64,000 bases of DNA, from contig CAXSDP010000003.1 in assembly GCA_964235705.1 (NCBI GenBank), positions 1 to 64,000 of the forward strand. The letters run 5' to 3'. Shown here piece by piece: positions 23,366-31,855 of the stretch; the first letter of the stretch is position 1; each line of letters opens with the position of its first letter. Position numbers and translations under genes: made by a program. This DNA is from RH-AL1 sp964235705 (lineage in GTDB: Bacteria > Pseudomonadota > Alphaproteobacteria > Rhizobiales > Beijerinckiaceae). The notes under the pieces are model-generated. The model did no database searches. It had not been told where the DNA came from and saw nothing but the letters and a program-made list of their open reading frames with translations.

Positions 23366-24580
23366 ATGCGCTTCCCCGGCCTCGTCCCGCTCGCGACGGC
23401 GGTCCTCGTCCTCCTCGGGGGGCTCGTGTCGTCCAGGGCGCCCGTCCTCGCGCAGGAGGCCGACCCTTCCGACGTCACCGGCGGCATCCCTCCCAAGGCG
23501 CCCGCCAAGAGCGGCATCCCGGGGGCGCCCGTGGGCGGCGCGGCGCGGCGCGGGCCGGAAGCGCTCCTCACCGTTTTGCAGGTCGACGCGGTCGCCAACG
23601 GCATCGCCACCACGCCGGGCAACCGCATCTTCCTGCCGCTGTCGCACCTCGACGGCAGCACCGGACCGCAGGCGGTGGAGTGGAAGGACGGGGCCGCGAT
23701 GCCCTATCCCGACGCCACCTGGAACAGTTGGCGCCAGGGTGACGACGCCGCCCACAAGTTCGTTCGCGTCAACGCGCTGCGGATCGGGCCGCAGGGTTCG
23801 CTGTGGATCGTCGACGTCGGGGCGCCCGGCCTCAACACCCCCAAGGTGCCGCACGGGCCCAAGGTCGTGAAGGTCGACCTGGCGAGCAACACCGTCTCGC
23901 GCGTCTACGACCTCGACGGCGCCACCAACGACAAGAGCTTCATCGACGACATCCGCTTCCACGGGTCGCTCGCCTACATCACCGACGCCGGCTCGCCGGG
24001 GCTGATCATCCTCGACACGGGCACCGGCGAGACCCGGCGGGTGCTCGACGGCGACCCGTCCGTCACCGCGCAGCGACCGATGAGCGTCGACGACCACGTC
24101 CTGCGTGGCCCGGATGGCAAGCCGGTGAAGATCCACGCCGACCAGCTCGAGGTTTCGCCCGACGGCAAGTTCTTCTACTACCAGCCGGCGAGCGGGCCGA
24201 TGTCGCGCATCGCGACGCGCTACCTCGACGATCCCAAGCTGCCCTCCGCCCAGCTCGCCAAGCACGTTTCGACCTTCGCCAGGACGCGCTCGACCGGCGG
24301 CACGGCGATCGACGCGACGGGGGCGATCTACACCAGCGACCTCGACAAGCACCGCGTGCTGAAGATCGACCCGAGCGGCAGTTCGAGCGTGCTGATCGAG
24401 GATCCCCGGCTGCTCTGGGTCGACGCGATGTGGATCGACGATCAAGGCTTCCTGTACATGCCGGCGGCGCAGCTCGACCGCATGGCGCCCTTCAACGGCG
24501 GCGTGTCCAAGGTCACCTTCCCCGTGACGGTCTACAAGATGAAGATCGACGCCGAACCCTCGAGCGGGGATCATCCCTGA
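23366..24580 (+). CDS. Major royal jelly/yellow-family secreted protein
   Basis: This 404-residue protein begins with a Sec signal peptide (FPGLVPLATAVLVLLGGLV, with cleavage expected after VLAQ). The mature part is a six-bladed beta-propeller of the MRJP/yellow family, with FLPLSHLDGSTGPQAVEWKD, LWIVDVGAPGLNTP, SFIDDIRFHGSLAYITDAGS and FYYQPASGPMSRIATRYL. Bacterial members are common in Rhizobiales and are of unknown function; insect yellow proteins include dopachrome-converting enzymes. The ATG 23366 follows CGAAGGAA. It converges on the radical SAM gene across about 200 nt, in which I see no gene. Confidence 0.88.
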   Translation: MRFPGLVPLATAVLVLLGGLVSSRAPVLAQEADPSDVTGGIPPKAPAKSGIPGAPVGGAARRGPEALLTVLQVDAVANGIATTPGNRIFLPLSHLDGSTGPQAVEWKDGAAMPYPDATWNSWRQGDDAAHKFVRVNALRIGPQGSLWIVDVGAPGLNTPKVPHGPKVVKVDLASNTVSRVYDLDGATNDKSFIDDIRFHGSLAYITDAGSPGLIILDTGTGETRRVLDGDPSVTAQRPMSVDDHVLRGPDGKPVKIHADQLEVSPDGKFFYYQPASGPMSRIATRYLDDPKLPSAQLAKHVSTFARTRSTGGTAIDATGAIYTSDLDKHRVLKIDPSGSSSVLIEDPRLLWVDAMWIDDQGFLYMPAAQLDRMAPFNGGVSKVTFPVTVYKMKIDAEPSSGDHP

Positions 24581-24776
24581 CGCGGACCTGCCCTGACGCG
24601 GATCTCCGTCAACTGTTTGGTCCCATTCCTCGTCGTCGCCCACGCGATCCATGGCGGGCCGCGTGCCGACCCACGCGGGGATGGGAACCCCCCTTCGCCC
24701 GCGAACGCGCCACCTTTCCGCCGGACGCCACGGCGACGTAGCCGCCCGCCCATGATGCCGGGACCGACCACCACCC

Positions 24777-25772
24777 TCAGCCGCAGCTGGCGCCCCCCAG
24801 CACGCAGAAGCGGGCGCAGTGCGGATGGTTCAGCGCCACGTCCGTTGAGGCGTCCACCAGGCTGGGACCGAGGTCGAAGCGGGAATCGTAGGGGATCAGC
24901 GTGCAGGCGACGACGTGGGGGCGCGCCGCACCACGACGCTTCTCGACCATCCGGCTGGACGCACACATCGGCGCGTCGGGCGCGACGCCGAGCAAGCCCC
25001 AGCAGGCCTCCGTGACCTCGGGCACGTCGACACCGGCCTCCATCTCGGGGAACAGCACGAGGGCGTCGGGATCGGCGGCGTCCACGCCGATCCCGTGGTC
25101 GGCGAAGAGGCCGGCGTAACCGGCGCGGGCCTCGGCTTCCGTCTCGGCGACGAGGCGGCGTCCGGCCACGGCGACGCGGAAGCCGTGGCGCGCGAGCCAG
25201 CCGAGGCCGTCGAGGGCCGGCTCCCACGTCGCCGGCCCGCGCTCCGCCTCGTGCACGGCCGGCGTGTGGTGGTCGAGGCTGACGCGCAGCGCGAGCCGGT
25301 CGCCGAAGCGCGCCCGCAGGTCGAGCAGCGCCGCCTCATGGCGACGCATCGGGCGCATGGCATTGGTGAGGACGAGCGCGTCGTGGCCCCGCCCCAGGAC
25401 GTCACCGACCATGGCGAGGAGGTCGCGGTTGAGGAACGGCTCGCCGCCGGTGAAGCCGATCGTGCGCGTGGGCCAACCGGCGCCGGCGACCTCGTCGAGG
25501 ACCGAGGCCACCTCGCTCGCCGCGAGGAAGGCGAGCGCGTCGTTGCGGGGCGTGCTCTCGATGTAGCAGTTGGCGCAAGCCAGGTTGCAGAGCGTGCCGG
25601 TGTTGAACCACAGCGTTTCGAGCGCGCGCAGCGTGACGTGGGCGCGCGGCGAGCCGTCGGCGGTCACGGCAGGATCGTCGAACTTCCCCTTCGCCAGGCA
25701 GGGCGCGTCGCCGTGGACGAATGGGGAGGCGGCGCGTCGGGGTTGGGGCACGGACATGGGTGAGCTGTCCAT
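24777..25772 (-). CDS. Radical SAM protein with C-terminal cysteine cluster
   Basis: The product has 331 residues from the ATG that overlaps the upstream stop codon. It has the SAM-radical motif in TLCNLACANCYIES (CxxxCxxC), GFTGGEPFLN (GGEP, SAM contact) and LRVSLDHHTPAVHE. The C-terminus has further conserved cysteines (MCASSRMVEKRRGAA, VVACTLIPYD, HPHCARFCVLGGASC), suggesting a second iron-sulfur site of the SPASM/twitch sort. It is not ArsS, whose sequence around the cluster differs. It is coupled to an FAD disulfide oxidoreductase that could serve as its electron source. Reaction and substrate are unknown; see the cluster finding. Confidence 0.85.
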   Translation of the reverse strand: MDSSPMSVPQPRRAASPFVHGDAPCLAKGKFDDPAVTADGSPRAHVTLRALETLWFNTGTLCNLACANCYIESTPRNDALAFLAASEVASVLDEVAGAGWPTRTIGFTGGEPFLNRDLLAMVGDVLGRGHDALVLTNAMRPMRRHEAALLDLRARFGDRLALRVSLDHHTPAVHEAERGPATWEPALDGLGWLARHGFRVAVAGRRLVAETEAEARAGYAGLFADHGIGVDAADPDALVLFPEMEAGVDVPEVTEACWGLLGVAPDAPMCASSRMVEKRRGAARPHVVACTLIPYDSRFDLGPSLVDASTDVALNHPHCARFCVLGGASCG

Positions 25773-27145
25773 CAAAGTCCGAGGCGGCGCAATCGCGCCA
25801 AGGTCGCGGCCCAGGCGCGGGCACCCGCCGAAAAAACGCGAAGCTCGAAAGCCGCGAAGGCGACCGCCTTGGCGACCTCGCCCCGCGTCGGGTAGGGCAG
25901 CACCAGGCCCGACAGCGCCCAAAGCGTCGGCCGGGTGCGGCCGATCGCCAGGATCCACGGGAGGAGGAGCTCGTCCGCGCCCGCGCCGACGATCGTGGCG
26001 CCGACCGGCCGGCCGTCGCGGCGCACGACCTTGCAGAACCCGGTCGTGTCGCCATCGGTGACCGCGCGGTCGTTGTTGGCGAACGACTCGCGGGTGACGT
26101 CGATGCGCGCGCCTCCCTCGCGGGCCTCGGCCTCGCCTATGCCGACCTCGGCCACCGCCGGATCGGTGTAGGTCACGCGCGGCGAAGCCGTGCGGTCGAT
26201 CGGGGCTGGCAACCCAAAGCCGAGCCGGCTCACCAGCCGCGCGCCCTCGTCGCCGGCCGCGTGGGTGAAGCGGGGTCCGGCGCGGCAGTCGCCGATGGCG
26301 TAGACGCCGCGCGCGCCCGTGCGCCCGTGCCGGTCGACGGCGATCCCGTCGTCACCGACCGCCACGCCCGGCACGTCGAGGCCGAGGTCGGCGACGTTCG
26401 GCACGCGCCCGGTGGCGACCAGCAGGTGGCTGCCCTCCAGCACCTGTCCGTCGGCGAGCGTCAGGTGGATCGCGCCGAGCTGGCCGTCGACCTGACCTTC
26501 GACGCGGACGGCGCGTGCCGCCTCGAAGACCGCCACGCCTTCCGCGCGCAGCCGGGCGACGACGAGTGCCGCCGCCTCGGCGTCGCTGCCCGGCAGTAGG
26601 CGCTTCGCCTCGACCAGCGCGACGGCGCAGCCGAGGCGACGGAACGCCTGCGCCATCTCGCAGCCGATCGGGCCGCCACCCAGCACGAGGAGGCGGCGCG
26701 GCCGTGCGTCGAGGTCGAACAGGGTCTCGTTGGTGAGGTGCGGCACGGCGGCGAGGCCGTCCAGCGGCGGCAGCCGGGGGCGCGAGCCGGTCGCCAACAC
26801 GATGCGCGGCGCACTGAGCCTGCGGCCGGCGACGTCCAGCACGCGCGGCGCGACGAAGCGGGCGTGACCCCGCACGATGCTGACACCCCAAGCCTCGAAG
26901 CGCTCGACCGAGTCGTGCGGCGCGATGGCGGCGATCGCGCCGCGCACGTGGGCACGGATGACGTCCCAGTCGACCTCCGGCGCGGCGACGCGCACGCCGA
27001 AGCGTCCGGCGTCGCGCACCGCCTGCGCGCGGCGGGCGCAGGCGATCAGCGCCTTGGACGGCACGCAGCCGTTGTTGAGGCACTCGCCGCCCATGCGGTC
27101 CGCCTCCACCAGCGCCACCGCGAGGCCGAGCCGGCCCAACCCGCC
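25772..27145 (-). CDS. FAD-dependent pyridine nucleotide-disulfide oxidoreductase (mercuric reductase-like), 5' end in assembly gap
   Basis: About 458 residues are visible; the first part of the FAD-binding motif is lost in the N run. The redox disulfide ECLNNGCVPSKAL, the NAD(P)H motif LVLGGGPIGCEMAQAF, the second FAD motif GVYAIGDCRAGPRFTHAA and a C-terminal dimerization domain beginning RVTYTDPAVAEVGIG place it with mercuric reductase and dihydrolipoamide dehydrogenase. The active-site histidine typical of dihydrolipoamide dehydrogenase is not obvious near the end. The stop overlaps the radical SAM start (TGATG). It is divergent from the methyltransferase gene, with the shared promoter region inside the gap. 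Confidence 0.88.
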   Translation of the reverse strand, partial: GGLGRLGLAVALVEADRMGGECLNNGCVPSKALIACARRAQAVRDAGRFGVRVAAPEVDWDVIRAHVRGAIAAIAPHDSVERFEAWGVSIVRGHARFVAPRVLDVAGRRLSAPRIVLATGSRPRLPPLDGLAAVPHLTNETLFDLDARPRRLLVLGGGPIGCEMAQAFRRLGCAVALVEAKRLLPGSDAEAAALVVARLRAEGVAVFEAARAVRVEGQVDGQLGAIHLTLADGQVLEGSHLLVATGRVPNVADLGLDVPGVAVGDDGIAVDRHGRTGARGVYAIGDCRAGPRFTHAAGDEGARLVSRLGFGLPAPIDRTASPRVTYTDPAVAEVGIGEAEAREGGARIDVTRESFANNDRAVTDGDTTGFCKVVRRDGRPVGATIVGAGADELLLPWILAIGRTRPTLWALSGLVLPYPTRGEVAKAVAFAAFELRVFSAGARAWAATLARLRRLGL

Positions 27146-27245
27146 NNNNNNNNNNNNNNNNNNNNNNNNNNNNNNNNNNNNNNNNNNNNNNNNNNNNNNN
27201 NNNNNNNNNNNNNNNNNNNNNNNNNNNNNNNNNNNNNNNNNNNNN
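27146..27245. other. Assembly gap of 100 N
   Basis: Exactly 100 unknown bases lie between the divergent oxidoreductase and methyltransferase genes. The gap hides the oxidoreductase N-terminus and probably the divergent promoters. Its true size is unknown, so a further small gene such as an ArsR-type regulator could be missing here. Confidence 0.99.
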
Positions 27246-27327
27246 GCGTCCAAGTCACATCATGCCCCCTGGACAAGGACCGCGCCGACGGCGACGAGTC
27301 GGTGAGGGCTACACGGATGGATGCGCG

Positions 27328-28404
27328 ATGAATATCGAGAACAGCCGCGACTATTACGGCAACGTCCTCCAGGGTTCGGGCGACCTGCGGACGGATGCTT
27401 GCTGCACGACCGAGAAGCCCTCGCCCGCCTTCGCCGCCGCGCTCGCCGACGTCCATCTGAACGTCAAGGCGCGCTACTATGGATGCGGGCTGGTCGCCCC
27501 GGCGATGATCAGCGGCGCGAGCGTCCTCGACCTCGGCTCGGGCGCGGGGCAGGACGCCTACGTGCTGGCGCAGATGGTCGGCGCCGGCGGCTCGGTCGTC
27601 GGCGTCGACGCCACCGCGCAGCAGCTCGCTGTCGCCCGGGCGCACCAGGCTTGGCACGCCGAGCGCTTCGGCTACGCCAATGTGACGTTCCACGAGGGCG
27701 ACATCGAGCGCCTCGACGCCCTGCCGCTGGGGGCTGGCACCTTCGACGTCATCGTCTCGAACTGCGTGATCAACCTCGTCGCCGACAAAGGCGCCGTGTT
27801 CCGCGCCGCCCACCGCCTGCTGAAGCCGGGCGGCGAGATGTACTTCTCCGACGTCTACGCCGACCGTCGCCTGCCGACGGCCTGGCGCGACGACCCGGTG
27901 CTGCACGGCGAGTGCCTCGCCGGGGCGTCGTACTGGGGCGACTTCGTCACGCTCGCGAAGGCGTCCGGCTTCGCCGACCCGCGCCTCGTGTCCGACCGGC
28001 CGCTCGCCGTCTCCGATCCGGCGGTCGCGGCGAAGGTCGCCGGCGCGTCGTTCTTCGCCGCGACGTGGCGGCTGTTCAAGCTCGACGGCCTCGACGCCGA
28101 GTGCGAGGATTATGGGCAGGCGGTGCGCTACCGCGGCCGCGCGGCAATCGGCGAGCCGGGCGAAGGCGCCGATACCTTCGCCCTCGACAAGCACCACCTG
28201 ATCGAGGCGGGACGGGTGTTCCCGGTCTGCGGCAACACCTGGCGCATGCTGGCCGAGACGCGTTTCGCGCCGGCCTTCGAGTTCCTCGGCGACTTTTCCC
28301 GCCACTACGGGGTCTTCGCGGGATGCGGCGGGGGCCTGCCGTTCGACCGGGCGGGTTCGGGCAAGATGGATCAGGGCAAGCCGGCCAACGCGTCCTGCTG
28401 CTGA
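27328..28404 (+). CDS. ArsM-like SAM-dependent methyltransferase
   Basis: The 358-residue product starts YYGNVLQGSGDLRTDACCTT with a Cys25-Cys26 pair, then ARYYGCGL and the SAM motif VLDLGSGAGQDAYVLAQMVG. VSNCVINLVADKGAVFRAAH, LKPGGEMYFSDVYADRRLP, VFPVCGNTWRML and a last block FEFLGDFSRHYGVFAGCGGG follow. This pattern, rich in conserved cysteines, is that of the arsenite methyltransferase family and its near relatives. It ends with a Cys-Cys tail. ArsM makes methylated arsenicals from arsenite and feeds arsenosugar synthesis where glycosylating partners occur. The stop overlaps the ATG of the downstream SDR. Arsenic as substrate is probable by family but not proven. Confidence 0.82.
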   Translation: MNIENSRDYYGNVLQGSGDLRTDACCTTEKPSPAFAAALADVHLNVKARYYGCGLVAPAMISGASVLDLGSGAGQDAYVLAQMVGAGGSVVGVDATAQQLAVARAHQAWHAERFGYANVTFHEGDIERLDALPLGAGTFDVIVSNCVINLVADKGAVFRAAHRLLKPGGEMYFSDVYADRRLPTAWRDDPVLHGECLAGASYWGDFVTLAKASGFADPRLVSDRPLAVSDPAVAAKVAGASFFAATWRLFKLDGLDAECEDYGQAVRYRGRAAIGEPGEGADTFALDKHHLIEAGRVFPVCGNTWRMLAETRFAPAFEFLGDFSRHYGVFAGCGGGLPFDRAGSGKMDQGKPANASCC

Positions 28405-29456
28405 TGGGCGCGCCGCTCACGGTCCTCGTCACCGGCGCGGCTGGCCTCATCGGCGGCGAACTCTGCGGCGCGCTCGCGGAGGTTGGCCACGGCGTGATCG
28501 CGATGGTCCACCATCGCGCGCGGTTGGTCCGCAGCGACGGGACGAACGTGACGGAACGCGTCACGCTGCTCCACGGCGACATCACGCGGCGCGATCTCGG
28601 CCTCGGCGTGGAAGCGGCGGCGATCCTGGCCCGATGCGACAGGGTCGTCCATTGTGCCGCCGATACCAGCCTCGGCACCGGGCGGCACGAAGCGGTCAAC
28701 GTCGGGGGCACGCAGAACCTGCTCGACCTGCTCGCCCGTTCGGCGTCGGCCCCGGGGCTCGTCCACGTCAGCACCGCCTACGTTTCCGGCACGCGCTCCG
28801 GCGCCATCGCCGAGGCGGCGGCGACCGGTGCCGGCACCAATGCCTACGAGGCGAGCAAGATCGCCGGCGAGCGGCTGGTCGTCGCCTCCGGCCTGCGCGC
28901 CGTGATCGCCCGCCCCTCGATTGTCGTGGGGCGCTGGCACGACGGCGCGATCGCGCGCTTCGACGACCTTTATGGCTTGATCCGCCTGGTCGCTGCCGGC
29001 CGCATCCGCGCCCTGCCGACGACGCCCGGCGCGACGCTGGACCTCGTGCCGATCGACCATGTCGTCGGCGGGCTCGTCGACCTCGTCGAGCGTTTCGAGG
29101 CCGCGCGGGGCCGCGTGTTTCACCTCGCGTCCGGCGTGCCCATGCCGGTCGCGACGCTGTGCACCACCGCCTTCGCCGGCCTCCACGCGCCGCGCTTGGT
29201 CGGGCCGGGCGACGCCGGACCGGACGACGCAGGGCCTGGGAACGTGGCGGTGGGCGGGCGCGGCACGGCGCGCCACGCCTTGCTCTCGCTCTACGCCGGC
29301 TACCTCACCCGCGACCCGCGCTTCGCCACCACCAACCTCGCCGCCCTGTCCGGCCGCCTCGCGCCGCCGGTCGACGTGGCGTTCCTCCGGCGCATGATCG
29401 GGCACGCCTGCGCCGCCGGCTACCTGCGCCGCGACCCCGCCCTCGCGATCACCTGA
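28404..29456 (+). CDS. Extended short-chain dehydrogenase (NAD-dependent epimerase or male-sterility/fatty acyl reductase type)
   Basis: This 350-residue protein has the Rossmann motif VTGAAGLIGGELC, CDRVVHCAADTSLG, VSTAYVSG and the catalytic YEASK in TNAYEASKIAGERLV. ARPSIVVGR and LDLVPIDHVVGGLVDLVER are typical of the thioester-reductase/NAD-binding_4 group. It could reduce an acyl or sugar intermediate. It is coupled to the ArsM-like gene by TGATG. Its end overlaps the end of the convergent glycosyltransferase gene by 8 nt. The short repetitive stretch GPGDAGPDDAGPG near residue 270 is an unusual insertion. Confidence 0.8.
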   Translation: MGAPLTVLVTGAAGLIGGELCGALAEVGHGVIAMVHHRARLVRSDGTNVTERVTLLHGDITRRDLGLGVEAAAILARCDRVVHCAADTSLGTGRHEAVNVGGTQNLLDLLARSASAPGLVHVSTAYVSGTRSGAIAEAAATGAGTNAYEASKIAGERLVVASGLRAVIARPSIVVGRWHDGAIARFDDLYGLIRLVAAGRIRALPTTPGATLDLVPIDHVVGGLVDLVERFEAARGRVFHLASGVPMPVATLCTTAFAGLHAPRLVGPGDAGPDDAGPGNVAVGGRGTARHALLSLYAGYLTRDPRFATTNLAALSGRLAPPVDVAFLRRMIGHACAAGYLRRDPALAIT

Positions 29457-30225
29457 CGTCGGGATAGTGCCGCTCGATGCGCCTGCGCAGGCCCAAGCCC
29501 CAGCGCACGCCAACGTAGAGGTAGATCCAGTTCGCCCGCCATTCGCCCCAGGCGGCGACCCGACGGTCGGAGGTCATCACCAAGCGGTTGACGAGGCGGA
29601 CGCGCCCGCGCCGCACCAAGCGTTGGCACAGGTCCGCGTCCTCCATCACGCTCAGCGTCTCGTCGCAGCCGCCGACCGCGAGGAAGTCGGCGCGGCGGAA
29701 GAACATCGCGTGGTCGCCGAACAGCAGCCGCGCCCCCTTGAGGAACAGGTGCGGCCGGAACAGCAGCGGCACGTACCAGGTCTTGATCCAGTTGTGGAAC
29801 GTCGTGCCCCAGCGCACCGTGTCCGCCCCGCCGATGATCGCCGTGAACCCGGCCAGCGCGATCCGGGGGTCGGCCAGGGTGGCGGCGACCACGTCCATCG
29901 CGTCGTCGGGCAGCAAGGTGTCGGCGTGCAGCACCATCACCAGCGGTGCGGTGGCTTGGCGCACCGCGTGGTTGATCTGCGCCGGGCGCCCGCGCGCGGC
30001 GAAGGCGATCACGCGCAGGCCACCGGCCTCCGCCAGCGCGAGGCTATCGTCGGTGCTGCCGCCGTCGATGGCGATGACCTCGGCCGGCGGCGGGTGGAGC
30101 GCGGCGAGGTTGCGGAGCAGGCGGGGCAGCGTCGCCGCCTCGTTCAGCATGGGAACGACGATCGCGATCCCCCCGCCCGCGCCGCGATCGTCCGGGCTCG
30201 CCGGTGGGGTTTGGGGCTGCGGCAT
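29449..30225 (-). CDS. Family 2 glycosyltransferase, TIGR04283-like
   Basis: This 258-residue GT2 enzyme has IAIVVPMLNEAATLPRLLRN, VIAIDGGSTDDSLALAEAGG, ARGRPAQINHAV, the DxD-type LHADTLLPDDAMD, GDHAMFFRRADFLAVGG and MEDADLCQRLVRRGRVRLV. The order and the RGR-x-x-Q-x-N element match the TIGR04283 glycosyltransferases that accompany ArsM and ArsS in arsenosugar clusters. It has a hydrophobic segment near WIYLYVGVRWGLGL. It converges on the SDR gene. Assignment to arsenosugar synthesis is by resemblance and neighbours. Confidence 0.82.
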   Translation of the reverse strand: MPQPQTPPASPDDRGAGGGIAIVVPMLNEAATLPRLLRNLAALHPPPAEVIAIDGGSTDDSLALAEAGGLRVIAFAARGRPAQINHAVRQATAPLVMVLHADTLLPDDAMDVVAATLADPRIALAGFTAIIGGADTVRWGTTFHNWIKTWYVPLLFRPHLFLKGARLLFGDHAMFFRRADFLAVGGCDETLSVMEDADLCQRLVRRGRVRLVNRLVMTSDRRVAAWGEWRANWIYLYVGVRWGLGLRRRIERHYPDVR

Positions 30226-30308
30226 GCGTTCCCCCTAGCCGATCACGCGTCCCGTTGCAGCAGGGAACCGCCCTTGACGTCGACGCACCACGACGACACC
30301 TCGTTCCC

Positions 30309-31163
30309 ATGCGCCAAATCAACCAGACTTTGCGAACGTCGGCCCGCTCCACCGGCGTACTCGAAGTCGCGACCACCGTCGCGATGGTGGCCGGCGCCCT
30401 CGCCATCCTCGTCGCCGAGCGCCGCCGCCCGCTGCGGCGGCGCACGCAGGCCGCGCCGCGTCGCGAGCTGACGAACCTCGTCCTGGGGATCGCCGCCTCG
30501 CTCACCATCAGCCTCGCCGAGACACCCGTCGTCGAGCCGCTGGCGCGCCGCGCCGCCTCGCGCCGACACGGCCTCGTCCAGCGGCTGCCGTTACCGGATT
30601 GGGCGCGCGACGTCGTCGGCGTCGTGTTGATGGACTACACGTTCTACGTCTGGCACGTGCTGACCCACAAGGTGCCGGCGCTGTGGCGGCTCCACCTCGT
30701 CCACCACGTCGACCTCGACATGGACGCTTCCACCGCGCTGCGGTTCCACGCGGTCGACATGGTCGTTTCCGCGCCGTGGCGCTTCGCGCAAGTGGCGGTG
30801 ATCGGCCTGTCGCCGCGAGGGGTCAGGCTGTGGCGGGCCTTCTTCTTCCTCTCGATCCTGTTCCATCATTCCAACATCCGGCTACCCGAACGTTGGGAGC
30901 GACGCCTCGCCCGCGTGCTGACGACGCCGCGCATGCACGGCATCCACCATTCCGCCGTCGAGGACCAGACGAACTCGAACTGGTCGAGCGGCTTGAGCTG
31001 GTGGGACCATCTCCATCGCACCTTCCGCCTCGACGTCGACCAAGCGGATATCGCGATCGGCGTCCCCGCCTATCGCGAGCCGGCGGAGGTGGCACTACGG
31101 CCGGCACTCGCCCTGCCGTTCCGCCGACAGCGCGACGATTGGGCGTCGCCGACTCTCGATTGA
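30309..31163 (+). CDS. Sterol desaturase/fatty acid hydroxylase superfamily protein
   Basis: This 284-residue membrane protein has the histidine clusters of di-iron lipid hydroxylases: VWHVLTHKV, LHLVHHVD, FHHSNIRLP and MHGIHHSAVEDQTNSNW. At least three membrane segments are visible. Family members hydroxylate or desaturate sterols, carotenoids or fatty acids. It lies 83 nt from the divergent glycosyltransferase start, so the pair may share a promoter region. A link to lipid modification in the same cluster is inferred. Confidence 0.85.
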   Translation: MRQINQTLRTSARSTGVLEVATTVAMVAGALAILVAERRRPLRRRTQAAPRRELTNLVLGIAASLTISLAETPVVEPLARRAASRRHGLVQRLPLPDWARDVVGVVLMDYTFYVWHVLTHKVPALWRLHLVHHVDLDMDASTALRFHAVDMVVSAPWRFAQVAVIGLSPRGVRLWRAFFFLSILFHHSNIRLPERWERRLARVLTTPRMHGIHHSAVEDQTNSNWSSGLSWWDHLHRTFRLDVDQADIAIGVPAYREPAEVALRPALALPFRRQRDDWASPTLD

Positions 31164-31855
31164 TCCGCGATCATGGACGCGAACTGGCCGATGCTCATGG
31201 GCGGTGACCGGACCTCACGTCCCGGCGCCGCGCCGTGGCCGAATACGAGCTTCGTGACGCTGCCGTGGAGAACCCCGGCCCTCGCGCGGCCTTCCACTCA
31301 CGGGATGGGACCGCACCATCAAAGCCCGAGACCGGACACAATTGCGCACAGCCATCAGGCTGAGGAAGACCCCGCCGTATTGACCTTCACCAGTTTCCGC
31401 AAATCCCAGACTAACACGGGTGAGCGAAGGGGAGAAGCTTCAAGGTCAAGCACCGCTGTTCCGATGTTTCGCCGATCCACTCGGGCAGCGGCGCAGCTTT
31501 CTCGAACCTGAAGGTAACATCCTTCCTGCCGACGTGGGGGCTGGATTTGTTCAAGCTTCCCTGAACTGGTCGGCGACACCATGACTGTTGTCAACAGTCT
31601 ATAATCAAGAACTATCGCTGCGTCACGTGTGAAAAAGACGCGAGCTTCGTACAACATTATTACGACGACTGTGAAAAATAGAGTGTAACTTTGGAAAGTT
31701 AACAAACGAGAACGGATGTTGACCCAACCTTCAATTGAACAAAGTGGCTTTGATGTGACTGGCAATTCACTTCCTAACCATTGCCATGGTTCAGCGTCGC
31801 GCTCCCTTGCCATCATTTCCAATCCCTGCTTGATACCATGATAAATTAAAAGGGA
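31164..31855. other. Non-coding stretch marking the left edge of a glycan island
   Basis: No convincing gene is seen in these 692 nt. The right half (from about 31560) is clearly richer in A and T than the genome around it and has several homopolymer-like runs. It continues into the less GC-rich sugar-kinase gene. A leftward open frame at 31355-31822 has no recognisable domain or start context and is rejected. The stretch probably holds the promoter of the next genes and a junction between recent and older DNA. Confidence 0.6.

Noticed and set aside
24777..25772. Identification of the radical SAM gene as arsS
   Set aside because: The cluster-binding and downstream motifs do not match ArsS as I know it. 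Only the neighbours suggest arsenic chemistry.
31355..31822. A leftward 155-codon ORF in the AT-rich gap
   Set aside because: It has no family resemblance, no ribosome-binding site and mixed composition across the junction, so it is probably chance.
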